This document shows, piece by piece, positions 25,559-37,160 of a stretch of 64,000 nucleotides of DNA. Origin of the DNA: Panax quinquefolius. Lineage: Eukaryota > Streptophyta > Magnoliopsida > Apiales > Araliaceae. The notes below the pieces were generated by a model. That model was not told where the DNA came from. It worked only from the letters and a program-made list of their open reading frames with translations, and ran no database searches. The translations under genes and the position numbers were made by a program. The stretch is from the NCBI GenBank assembly GCA_020205615.1, contig CM035168.1, forward strand, positions 3,613,830-3,677,829, in the 5' to 3' direction. Within the stretch, counting starts at the first letter, position 1. Each line of letters begins with the position of its first letter.

Positions 25559-27139
25559 GTAATTAACAATTTCTAGTTTTTATATTGATTTTCATATGAG
25601 ATGATAGTTGATGATATGAAGAAATTTTTATCAATGTTTTATCGATTCAAATTGGGGATGTGTTGTTGATGAGAATTTTTTAATCAATTTGATGAGTTTC
25701 ACATATATGCTAATTAACTCAGTTCCTCTCACATAGATGACACGGTTGGTTGAAATATAATTTTGTATTTTTGGATAGTTAATTGCATAGTTATATCTTC
25801 TGTATTGTATATCTTTTCTGGGGTTTGTTGAAACTGAGCAAGTTCACAAAAAAATGTTTTTTTTTTCAACTATTTTAAAAAGGAAAGCAAATCCCTTCGA
25901 TTTAGTTTTTTTTTTGTTATAATTACTATTGAATTTTTTAAGTATTCTGTTAATGATTTTGTTTGTTTTTGAGAGGTTGATGTTTGTAGCTTGATTGATT
26001 GTTTAGGATGCTGGTCTATATTAACAGTCATGTAGTCCTAAAATAAGATCCTTTTGGTTAGAATTCTTAAAGTGGTAATCAGCAACCAAAGATCCTTATG
26101 TTCCATTGATCTACTAACCTAACAAATAACAATGATACTGAACCTTCGTCTCCATATCCAGCAGTAGGAGCAGAGCATTGGCGTTGGTAGAAATTGATTG
26201 GTACTTTTTTGTCAGTTGTCTTTTACAATTTTGTGCTTGTTTTTTTGGTAATGTGTGCTTACTACTTAGTCTTGAACTAAAACATGATGAGTGATGGAAT
26301 TTTATATCCAGAGTTGTTATTGGTCCTAATATAGCTTACTAAAAAACGATTGCTAACCCGAATGTGTTCTCTTAAGGAAAACAAGATTTTGTTTAATATC
26401 AGCACTACTATGCAATTTGAAGTCAGGTCATATATTGTGGTTAAACCATTTTGCTTGGTGATTGATAAATGCTAACCTAAAGAAAGTAGGGATACAAAAA
26501 GGAAAAAAATCTTTGAATGTCTAGGAGAATGGAAAATAAGGTATAATGGATTATTTTAATAAGTAAATAACATAACACTAAGCCCCATAATTGGCAAATA
26601 CACACATAGCTTTGGAAAAAAGTGTATATTCCTCTTTTAACTTTCGCTTTCCTTGTCTTTACAGAGGTGAAATCTGATGGAACACAAAACAAATTATGCA
26701 TGATGACTAGCTAATCTAAAACAGGAAAAAGGTTGAACAAAGGTAAGTGGTTGGAGAGTATATATATGAACATGACTATGGGATAAAACACATGGTTTTT
26801 TAAATGATTTATCGAAAATGTAAGGTTGTAAACGAGGACCTTACACCTTTAGTCTGTCTTGTTTATAGAATGTTGGATTGTGTTATTTTTTGAAAACTAC
26901 TATATAGTATGTTTTTGACCTGAAGGTGTAAAATTTGCTTGTCAATTTTCTTCAGGCTGACTAATGGGGGACACATTTTGCAATTGCATCTTAATATTAA
27001 AGTTGAAATTAGTGGATATAGTTGATGAAAATTGACAGAAGTTTAGAAATTGCTTCGAGTATTGAAAATTGCAGTTAAAGATGGGCCTTATTTTGCTTCG
27101 AGTATTGAAAGCTGCAACTTGTTCCGGGAGAAAAAAAGG
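25559..27139. other. Intergenic or dead-gene intron
   Basis: AT-rich. Two copies of a GCTTCGAGTATTGAAA block at about 27052 and 27098 form a 45-bp direct repeat. Frames on the minus strand here (26477-27404) have no recognisable product. Confidence 0.4.
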
Positions 27140-27905
27140 GAATAAAATGAAGACGATGAAGAAGAATCTCATGAGCATGAGACTACCTCGGAATTTGAAG
27201 AAGTAATTATAGCAATGGAGAAGTCGGTATTTGTTTTGAAGACGGAGAGAGAAACCATAGCTGAGCGCGAGAGGGTTGAAGCAGAGGAAGTGCAATTAAG
27301 GAATCAATAAAGAATAGGATGGAAGAAAGGAAGGCGGAGACAAAGCAAATACTGATTGATGAGAGGCCTTTTTTCTGATATAATTGATACAGATGATGAA
27401 TCAAATAAGGCAGAGGAAATTGAAGCTGGTAAGGCCAGAAATAAGGAGAGAATCAAGAGGAATAGGGAGGAGTTGGAGGCAGAGTTTAAGGAAAAGGAGG
27501 AAATTCAGAGGGTAAGAAAAATGACAGAGGAAGTGAGGAGGGAGTGGGATAGGGAAAATCCCAAACCAAATCACCCTTCTAGGGACAAGTGGAAGTTCAT
27601 GCAAAAATATTACCACAAGGGTGCTTTTTCCAGTCAGATAATGGTGTTTTGGATCGCAATTTCTCTGCCCCAACAAGGGAGGATAAGATGAATGAGAGCA
27701 TATTACCAAAGGTTATGTAGGTGAAGCACTTTAGTAAGTGGAAGAACAAGATGGACTCATCTTGCCAATGAAGACACCACTGATTGGAATAGTCCATGGA
27801 ACTATAATGACTGCCTTAGAGCCAAATACAATGCAAAGTTGGCTGGAATGAAAGCAGCTACCCATAGAAAGACCTAAAGGGAGCAAAAGGTTAAAGGATC
27901 GGGAG
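27140..27905 (+). pseudogene. MFAP1 (spliceosome-associated) C-terminal pseudogene
   Basis: A decayed copy of the C-terminal half of MFAP1, a conserved nuclear protein of the tri-snRNP/spliceosome. Recognisable blocks in order: acidic EDDEEES (about 27150), FVLKTERETIAERERVEAEE (about 27232-27290), a stop and frame shift, then TDDESNKAEEIEAGKARNKERIKR, RVRKMTEEVRREW, NPKPNHPSRDKWKFMQKYYHKGAF (27560-27630), a shift, FSAPTREDKMNESILPKVM, VKHF, and NEDTTDW/YNDCLRAKYNAKLAGM near 27770-27855. Frameshifts and several stops break it. The first half of the protein is missing. No intron interrupts the recognisable part, so it is either a retrocopy or a decayed gene that naturally lacks introns there. 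No poly-A tail seen. Confidence 0.85.
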
Positions 27906-29061
27906 GTATGAGTAAATAAAGCAATTGCAGAAGGTACAAATTTTGTGATATAATTTCACTTGTCAATAGGCCTTTTATGAATAGTATGTCGATTTCTCTC
28001 AGTAAGGTCATAGTAAAAGGCTTGAAGCAACCACCAGAGTATTGTCAAATTAGATGGACAAATTTTTTACTATTATCATATGGCATTACTCTAAGAGTAG
28101 GTTATTGATTTCACTTTTCTAATGAAACGTGTAGAATATGAAAAATGAAGGACTTGTGAATACGCTAGTGTCTTTGTTGCTTGCTTGTCCAGGCCTTTCT
28201 GGTGCATCAGCAAAAAATTAAATGCCAATCAAACAGACTTGTGAATACGACCTTATCTCATATGAAGAAACAGGAACATATTCTCGTTCTTGACATCTGC
28301 TATTTCTGGTCTGTTAATACGAGAAAACAAAGTAAAACCCTTAAAACTTTTCTCCACCTTATTGAAAATCACTGGAATAGTAAACTTATTGAGCAAGTGT
28401 TTTAATCCCAAAACTGAGAAAGATTAACTAGTCACCTTATTTTCATCATTCTGAACTCGGCATTCAGAAAGTATTCCCTTCTCGGGTCTCAAAGTTTGAT
28501 GTATGGTCTTTCTTTCCTCTTTTTCTCAAGGTCTTGTAGCCTAAATGGCCTCGAGGCAGTTGAAAATTCACACTTGTGTTGGTCTTAACACTCTTCAGAA
28601 GTGGTTAATAAAAGGATTTTAATATATCCTTTACATTCTTTATGTTTATTTATTGTTTATTATGTAGATAAAGTTTGACAAAGTAGCACATTAATAAATA
28701 AGAAAATCTTTTTACTGATGCAGGAGAAAATAACAATGAAAATTAGAATTTTTTTATATATTATATTCCGGTGCGTCAAGAGTCATACGTGTGGCTTTTG
28801 CTGCACTAGCATTCAAACGTGTACTTAATAAATTTTAAAAACCAAATCTAAATAATTAAGTTCATTTACACCTTTATCAATATACAGTGAAACAGATGGT
28901 TCAAACTTGGTTTGATGCAATGTCCTGAATTCAAACTTATTTGGAGACATTAATTCCCCTAAACAAGAGGTCTACTAGGGGTCGTTAGCCTAGTCATTTC
29001 TTTGCATGCTCCTGGATTAATCTAAGCCACATCTTTATTTTAAAAAAAAAACAATCTAAGA
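27906..29061. other. Intergenic, nothing recognised
   Basis: Moderately AT-rich with one 74-codon frame (28181-28405) of no recognisable kind. A stretch at 28905-29050 ending in an A run might be an old SINE-like insertion, but I could not identify polymerase III box motifs convincingly. Confidence 0.35.
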
Positions 29062-29901
29062 GGCTGTTTACATGATTGATCACCCTTTTGATAATGCTAA
29101 TTATCAATTAAATCCAAATTTATAATAATATAATTTGCTAGATCACCATATTGATTTGCTTATATATTTAGTTCCGCAATTACAATTATATACAATAATT
29201 TGGGGAGTACAATATAATAATCTCATAATCAATCATATCACAATTATTTCACTAGAAGAGTAGAAGAGAGAAATAAATTCACAAACGAAACAAACCTAAA
29301 ACGTAAAAAAGGAAACACACTTTACATAAAAAAAGAAATAAATTCACCGAAATAAGAATTGAGCCTGAAACCTAAAGGACACAATACCTCAATCTTAAAC
29401 ACTAAGACTAAGGACTCATCGACAATCAAACCTCACATAAAGGAGGAAATACACTTCATATAAAAAAAGAAACACACTCCATATAAAGGAGGAATAATTA
29501 ATATTTCAGGGATATAATTGTATTTCAAAAATGTATATGGTGTCCACTATCATTATTATTACGATTGACCCTTTATACTGATTATCTATTATTTGATCGA
29601 CTTTTAAAATATTTGATCAAATAAATAAATAAATAAAATAAAGAAAAAATAACATTTCACAATAAAAGAAGAAACAAACTCACAAGTGAAAATCAAACTT
29701 AAAAACTAAAGGTCATAGAACCTCAGTTTTAACAACTAAGTTAAGACTTGATTAGCCAATAATATAAAATTGATTGATCACCATATTGATTTGCTCACCT
29801 ATTTATTTAAATCGAAATTACTATAGTATAATTTGATTGATCACCATATTGATTGGCTAATCTATCTAGATCCAAAATTACAATAATACAATTCTATCCA
29901 A

Positions 29902-29940
<39 letters not shown>
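29062..29940. repeat. Complex region of diverged direct repeats, ends in (AT)n
   Basis: Three copies of GATCACCATATTGATT (29142, 29776, 29838), each followed by a related AT-rich stretch of about 55 bp. Two or three copies of a CCTAAAGGACACAATACCTC-like block (about 29370 and 29720), alternating with AGAAATAAATTCAC / GAAACACACT motifs. Ends in an (AT)n tract at 29904-29939. This looks like a decayed tandem or nested repeat. Confidence 0.5.
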
Positions 29941-29942
<2 letters not shown>

Positions 29943-32387
29943 CCAAACAAGATGGCTGGTTCATATGGTTGGCGTACTCCAGCCACACAGTTTATGGTTC
30001 ACCTACAAATTTTCTTCTTTCATATCAGATAATTCATGACTAACTTAAAAAATTATGACATATTTATAGAGTTTATCTACAAATCAAATCAAATCATAAT
30101 CGAATCAAATAATCCTTATAATTAATAATTACATATTTAATCGCGTAAGAAAATTGTGCTAGCGTACCTACAAGCAGTGGCGGACCTACATGTGTGCCAC
30201 TGACTCTGCTTTTTTTTTTTCGACAATTAATGGTTAGACTTGAGATAGTTATTAGGCTATATATAATTATATATATATAATATACACACACACGTCTACA
30301 AGCTAAGGAGTCCGTCCATCCATATATCTCTTATATATTGTATCATTTAATCTTATTTGCTGTAATAATTTAATTTTATATAATATTATATATTATCGCA
30401 ACTTGGCTACTAGAAGGAATAAAATTACATGATTATTTGTTTCGGGTAATTAATGGTAGGTTTCAAGAAAAGAAACTTTTTTAATTTTCCTGAAGTTAAT
30501 TGTAAAAGTTTTAAATTGTTAAAATTAGAAAATGAACATCAAATTTTAATTTAAAATGATTTTAATAATACAAGAGGTAGTAAAATCTTAAATGTAGTCC
30601 CCCCGCTATGAACTAAATAATTCTTGAAATTAGGTTATTTATATAACATCTTTCTTTATAATTTAGTCAATCAAGCAGGACAAGTTTACACTTTTATATG
30701 TTGTTTGTGAAGTCCCTCCTGGATGAGAATATTAAGTTTAAAATTTAAATTTAATTTTAGAAACTCTCGAGTCCCCCACTGCCTACAGCTGACCGATCAA
30801 AGAGTGCATGGTAGGCCGATCGAGGAAATCATGCATGTTGTTCTTAATGACTTCACAGGACATTGTACGTACTTGCATATTGTTTAAATGACACACACTC
30901 TTTCTTTATTAAAAGAAAGAAAGAAATGGAATCCTATTTTAATTTATCAACACTATTTGTGTGTTAAAAGAAAGAAATAAATAAATGGAATCCTATAAAA
31001 TAGGAGATCAATGAGAGAGAATAATTAAAGAGAGAAATAAAAAAGTTTAAAGGGCATAATAGAAAGAGTATTAATGTTAGGGACATTAATTATACACAAA
31101 AAATTGTGCACACCCAATATAAAAAAAGAAAGAAAATAGGAAGCGAGACCTACAATTACATAAATAGTCAAAAATATTTCTTTCTTTCTTTTGTCTACAC
31201 CAAAAAATTGCCCCTATAATTAATATAGATTTGAATAAATTATATATGAATGACCTGTAAACTTGAGTTTTATGTACTCTAAGAACAACAACATGACACG
31301 TAAGAAATTTAAGAGAAAATCAAAAATTTGGAAACATTTTGTATTTATTATTTATCATGATAAAATTGTTTTACTAATTATATTAAATTTAAATCTCTTG
31401 ATTTTCTCTTGAATTCTCTACCTATCATGCTATTATTAATAAAAGGTATAAAATTCATGTTTTACATGTCGTCTGTATATAATTTATTGTATGATTTTTT
31501 GTTGAAAATGTAGACTATCAAATATGTCAATTGGATCTAGTTAGCCATGAATATTTGATTCGTTGTACTTTTATTTGTTCATTTATTTTTTTTTTTAATT
31601 TATAAACCATCAACTAATGTTGACGTCACCGTAATCATGATATTTTTTTAAATAATAAAAAAAGAAAGAAAAGAGAAGAACCGCTTTGAATAATTTAAAT
31701 GGAGCGTGCAAGCGGTTGGAGAGGTGAGTTATTAATTTTTAAAAGTATTAGTCTTATTAATTAATCACTTTTAATTTCCTCTTTCATTATTAATAATTTT
31801 GTTATTTTCCGTTGTTTATTTGTGGGTACAAGAAACCCTTTGGATTGTTTTGTGGAATATAACTCTCTTACCCAATTAAATGAAGTATTGATGAACAGGT
31901 TAACAACTTAACCGACGTGTGTATATAATTAATTAATTAATCTTCATTTTAAAATGAGACTAAATTTTGCTTTTGAGGTGGGATTTAATTGTTTTATTTA
32001 TTTAATTTCAACGAGTGATACCGGTACAAGTTAAATGAATTACATCTGAAATACTACATTAAAATTTGGGATATAATAGCTAGTTTGAGAGTCTAAATTT
32101 TAACCATCAATCTAACACTTCATTGGCGAAATTAATGATTTAATTAGTAAATGAACATAATTTATACTGGGACTTTTTCCTTATCCATAAATCAACTGGT
32201 ATTGATATAAGCCTTGTAACTTTTTCCTTTTAAATTTCCGTGCCCAAAATATATAATTTTATTTTTGATAAATAATTAAATCGACTGAAATATATTAAAA
32301 CCGTAAGTAATTAATTATAATGATAAAAACGCTACAATTAATAAAAAATAAATTTAAAAAGGTAATCATTTCAAACAAAATAATATA
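29941..32387. other. Intergenic, AT-rich, transposon scraps
   Basis: No gene seen. A CAGTGGCGGACCTACATGTG stretch at 30175 has the form of a hAT-type terminus, without a partner found. The GAAAGAAA/CTTTCTTT runs near 30900-31190 are low-complexity. Confidence 0.45.
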
Positions 32388-32687
32388 CTCCCTCCTATTC
32401 AGATTAAATGACGTTTTAGAGGCTTATTAAGAAATAACACAAAATGTCTTTTGTATCCCTAATTAATTATTTTTCTCTCCACAATGGTCAAAGATGAAGG
32501 CAATTAATGGGGTATTGGAACTTTGGTTGTAGGTAAAAAAGTTCATAGAATTGCATTTACTGAGCATATTAAATTGAGGGGTAAATTAGGAAAAAATAGT
32601 GCAATATTGCATAGAAATTCCAAAACGACACTTATATAGAATAAAATTAAACTCCCTAAAACGTCATTTAATCTGAATAGGAGGGAG
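32388..32687. mobile_element. Stowaway MITE, 300 bp
   Basis: Starts CTCCCTCCTATTCAGATTAA and ends with its exact complement (to GGAGGGAG), so the inverted repeats exceed 30 bp (through GACGTTTTAG). It is flanked by TA dinucleotides at 32386-32387 and 32688-32689. CTCCCTCC termini and a TA target are diagnostic of Stowaway (Tc1/mariner-derived) MITEs. The long matching ends suggest fairly recent insertion. Confidence 0.93.
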
Positions 32688-32689
32688 TA

Positions 32690-33717
32690 TAAAATAACAA
32701 CGTACTCTGAGTTTTTGATAAACTCCTGAAAAAAATAGTACATATTTTACCATAATGGTAAAATCTAATCTTCCTTGAAAGTGGAAGTGTCGTAGCGAAG
32801 CCAAGAATTAGCACCATGTCCACGTCGTCACAACGGTTTCATTAAATTAAAGTTGTTCTTGTTAATTACACCGTGACCTTCACTTAGAATGTGCGTAATT
32901 TACTGATAAATTCATTAAAGAAAGAAGTGATGAGATGAGAAAATCAGTATTAGCTACTATTTTGTAGAGGTTTGAATTGCAAATGCTTTTTATTATTATT
33001 ATTATTATTATTAATTAATGCTTGCTTAGGGTTACCGTTGGAAGCAAGTCGATCAAGGATGAAATGAGAAATGCACGAACTGTTAATTAACCTATTTTAA
33101 AAGACGTTGTTTGGATCATTTGTCCTTTTTATCTGCTAGCTTAATCAATGAGCTTTTTAGCTTAATCACCCTTGTCAGCTAATTAACTAATATTACATGT
33201 ACTGGGATTAAACTTATTGTGCCCCTTAACTTGTTCAAAAGGCACGGAAATTTAATTAAGTTTATGAACTTTGTCAAAAGTACAAACTCTATTTAATTAA
33301 CCATACGACTCATCTACCTTAATACTGCTCACTAGATCCCTTAATTTGAGTTTATGCTCTAATTTATTCTTGAAAAGGTCTTTAACATACTATTGTTAAG
33401 CAGATCCACACATATTATACATATACACACACACGAATATATAAAGAGCTAGATTAACCAAAATAGTTGACTAACATGGACACAGGGACCAAGCACAGTC
33501 CTTTCTTTCTTAGGTCTGTAACGTCATTTTTCCCTTCCAAAACCAATTCAGTATTACTTCTTTTATCTGTCTGCGGTTCTAAACCATGACCGGTGCTACC
33601 TTCTTTTCCCTACACAAATTAATCAGTTGTCATATATTATATTATAGTATATATATACACCCCGAAAAAGGAAAGAACAAAAACCTTATTGCAAAATTAA
33701 TTGAACAGTTCAACCTA
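32690..33717. other. Intergenic, nothing recognised
   Basis: AT-rich with a short (TTA)n tract near 32992-33016. No coding or RNA feature seen. Confidence 0.5.
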
Positions 33718-33915
33718 GCAGGGCCGGCCTTGAGTTTTGAAGAGCTTAAAGCGGACAACAAAAAAATGGGCGCTTTATGAATTCTTATTAAGATGACATA
33801 AAAAAAAAAGAACTTTTCCGAACAAAAGAAAGATCAATCTGAAAGAATATCAAATATAATAACCGACTATTTCAATATTTCCAAAGCATCATTTAGATAT
33901 CATATTATCACTAAG
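33718..33915 (+). mobile_element. hAT (Tip100-type) terminal fragment
   Basis: Begins CAGGGCCGGCCTTGAGTTTT and stays collinear for about 200 bp with the reverse complement of 12060-12263 (shared AGAGCTTAAAGCG-, ATTAAGAT-, AAAGAATA-CAAATATAATAA and CGACTATTTCAATATTT-like blocks). After about 33915 the two copies part. No other terminus found. Confidence 0.7.
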
Positions 33916-34184
33916 TCAAAAAAGTAATTACCAAATAGTGCCTCCTTTATTAAGAGTCTAACACTACTTTCAAACAATTAAAAAAATCAAAATGAACCCC
34001 CAGGTACATAATAATTAAATTATTTTGTACAAATTATATGCTTTAAATATGTAGAATATTACAATAATCAAAGATATGTAGAATATTACAGATTGATTAT
34101 TTGCTTTAATATTTAAGTAATAAAAGGAAGAGAATATTTAAAGTACTTTAAATTTTTTACTTAAAGTTCTCAGACTTTGGGACT

Positions 34185-34243
34185 TTAAATTTCGATCCAA
34201 GACTGCAACCTAGCTACGTACCTACCTACAAGCATAAATTAAG

Positions 34244-34294
<51 letters not shown>

Positions 34295-34777
34295 CTAGTA
34301 TATATACTATTGATTTTCTATTAAGAAAAAAATTAAAGATATATGAAGACATTTAGTTAATGGGTTCACCTGCATGAGCATGACCAGGTTGGGGCTATTG
34401 ACAGGAGAAGTAGCAGTGTCTTCCAAAGACTCGTCGCACGAAATTTCCTTTGTTCTTGTTTTCTTGGAATTCAGTTTCTTATACAAATTTGGCAAGCTAT
34501 CGGTTGAACAACATGCGAATTTTTTATCAGTTTTGGAGGATTTTTTATATTCAACCACAAAAGAAGCAGCATCAGAAGCCAAACAAGCAGTAGCGCCACC
34601 ATAAGTAGTAATATTACGATCATCATGATCGGAATATTCTAATTCTTCTTTCTGTTTGGAAACAAAATCTTCAAAGTAACCCGTCCAACCACTTTCTTCA
34701 GAATTTTGATCATCTGAAGTTTCTTTGGAATCAACAGACTTGTTCGCATGTGAATTTGTCAAATCATCCTCCTCCAT
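34185..34777 (-). CDS. VUP-like (VASCULAR-RELATED UNKNOWN PROTEIN) gene
   Basis: Main exon 34370-34777, 136 codons, from MEEDDLTNSHANKS. It has the two conserved VUP blocks: SEESGWTGYFEDFVS (about residues 26-40) and SLEDTATSPVNSPN (about 117-130). The protein is hydrophilic, acidic and Ser/Thr-rich, without membrane segments. In Arabidopsis, VUP1 overexpression alters xylem formation, growth and hormone/light responses; the biochemical role is unknown. The exon ends ATGCAG then GTGAAC, a clean donor, and the frame beyond it (PLTKCLHIS...) looks like intron. The last exon is uncertain: an acceptor GGTTGCAG would give 34185-34202 (SWIEI stop); another (TTGTAG) gives VGT stop. The intron includes an (AT)n tract. 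A possible 5' UTR intron runs from about 34920 to the ATG. Confidence 0.8.
34247..34292. repeat. (AT)n microsatellite in VUP-like intron
   Basis: About 23 AT units just 3' of the VUP main exon. Confidence 0.95.
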
Positions 34778-35601
34778 CTATAAATTAATTAGATGAGAAA
34801 TTAAGGATTTATGTATGCATGTGAAAGAAAGAAATTAGTGCATGGTACGTACGTGGTAGATTTATAATTTATGATGCTAGCTTAATTTGTAGAAAACTGA
34901 TCATTTATATATAGGCATATACCTGATCAAGAAGGGGGAGCTAGTGAGAAAAAGTGATATAACCCGGTTCCGAGTTAAGCCTATGCAATTTAAATAAAAT
35001 TTTAAACCACTATCACATTAATATTTTTTCTGTTATTTAGTCTACAGATTCATTCAGAAGATCATGACTTAAAATAATATTATAATTAGTAATTTAATTT
35101 TTTTCTCATATTTTTCGATATATATGAGACTGAAATGTTATAAAAAGGGTTCATATATATAATGACTGAAATTGTTATTATTGGTAAGTTAATTCCTTAA
35201 AAAACAGTTGCAAACTTGCAACAGGAAATACAAGAGAGAGAGAGAGAGGATCTGCTCTCGGAATTGAAAGGGTTTTGTGTGCTGCTGTTGACCTGCTTTG
35301 TTAGTTCAAATGGAATTTTCAAGCTCTTGGCATCTTTTTATTTGCTACGTTACGTACCACTTAGCTTTCATGTTTTCAATCAAATACACGTATGTGCTAA
35401 TCAATAACTTATATATAAATGATTAGTTTTCTATATATAATTTAGTTTTCACTAACTTCTCTCATTGTCTCAATAAATTTTCTTCCTTGTATTAATAATT
35501 TTTAGTAATGGAATTTCATACAAATTTTAATTCTTAAATGATAATATTAAATGACTTTCTTAATTCATGTACATGAAACTAAAACGACTATTGTTATGGA
35601 A

Positions 35602-35822
35602 TGGAGGTAATATTAAATTTTAAAATTAATTTAATTCAGTAAAATTCATAATAAAATAAAGTTTATGATTAATAATTTTTGTTATAAACTATACAATTAA
35701 TATAATAATTGTCAACTAAAATTAAATAAATTTATATAATTTTAAAATTTAATATATCGTCAGTTGTTCGACCTCAAAAGTTAAATTATATCTCTAATTT
35801 TAGTAGAACGGAGGAAATATTT
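35602..35822. mobile_element. AT-rich MITE, inverted relative of 16680-16925
   Basis: Ends in GACCTCAAAAGTTAAATTAT...AGAACGGAGGAAATA, a Stowaway-like terminus. The middle is the inverse of the middle of 16680-16925. Confidence 0.6.
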
Positions 35823-36931
35823 TTTCTTAAAACTCTAAATTTTTCACCCATTGATCACTTAATTGAGTTTATTAAAATATCCTTTTCATATTTTAACATT
35901 TTATTGATCAAAGAATATTTTGACTTTTACATCAACCTTTCTTAATTTTTTTGCTTCATTTCTTACTACTCTACAAATAGAAATATTTAAGCTGACTCAC
36001 TGTTCTGGCAAACAAGCACCAAATTGAATTCAGATATATTGATACCTTCAAATTTGATATATATAGAAAGTAATAGTAGTAATTACTCCTTCCGTCTCTA
36101 ATAAAAAAAGATAGAATAAAATATAATTTATACGCATATTAAAAAAATAAAAATAAAATAATTTTTTTTAAAATGTATTTAGTTGGCACACAAGATTATC
36201 TAAATTGAGTAGTATTTTTATTTTTTTACATTAATGAATGGATCTCACTAAACGATTTAGTTACTTTTTATTTTATAGTATTTAATAAGCATGTTGAACC
36301 ACATCCTTACTTAAAAGGTTAACCTATTAATTTGAGGCTCTTTCAGGAGTACTTATTAACTCATCTACATTAATTTAATATGAGATTCATGTGAAATATG
36401 TAAATTCATATTGTCTTTGGCAGTAAAGTAATTAAGTCCACACGACACAACAAAAGCAGGGTTCTCACATTGTGAGTTATTGGATTAGAGAGATAATGGT
36501 GGGAAATAATTAATGGTGTTGCCTCGATCAACCGAGCACAAAATACGACAGAAGAATTAAACTCGCCCAAATACTCCAGCTATGCGAGCCTTGATTGATT
36601 CTATAGCTGAGCTGGGCTGGGCTGGGACAATTATATATTCTATTATATTTTTAAAAATAATTACAACAATAATGTTATATAAAAATTTTCACAACTAATA
36701 CACTTTTCATATTTATTTACAATACTAGTCTGCAATACTTAATTACAAAAGAGTGTAATCTTATCCCTTTAATTATGCACACGATTTTCTCTCCCATCTC
36801 TCCCACAATTTTCTCCCCATCTCTCTCACGATTTTCTCCCACTCCATTTTTGTTTCCCTTCTTCTTCTCCTCCCTCCGCCTCCTCCTCCTCCTGTCCAAC
36901 CCTCCCCACCCTCACGCCTCCACTCCATATT
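35823..36931. other. Intergenic, AT-rich
   Basis: No gene. A single MITE-like end (ACTCCTTCCGTCTCTAATAA) at about 36086. A CCT/CTT-rich pyrimidine stretch at 36776-36910 gives spurious RRRRREEKK-type frames on the minus strand. Confidence 0.45.
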
Positions 36932-37160
36932 TTGAATGTGATGCGTTTTAGAACTAAAATTTATGCATTGGTTATTAAACCTTCCGATAAGGTAACCAAT
37001 TTAGTTTATTAGTTACTTAATTTATTTTGGATGTGATGCAATTGGTAAATAAAATTTCATATAGTTGGTTACCAAACCATTTGATAAAATGAACTAATTC
37101 AGGTTTTTATTTGATTACCAATTTTATTTTAAATGTGATGCGATTCTTATCAAAAAAATT
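36932..37160. repeat. Three diverged tandem units of about 90-100 bp
   Basis: Units start TATTTTGAATGTGATGCG (36932), TATTTTGGATGTGATGCA (37022) and TATTTTAAATGTGATGCG (37125), each followed by TGGTTA(C)CAAA-like sequence. Old tandem duplication of unknown origin. Confidence 0.7.

Noticed and set aside
27401..27797. Minus-strand frames opposite the MFAP1 remnant
   Set aside because: Shadows of the plus-strand coding remnant; no recognisable domain.
34374..34604. Plus-strand 76-codon frame
   Set aside because: Antisense shadow of the VUP-like exon.
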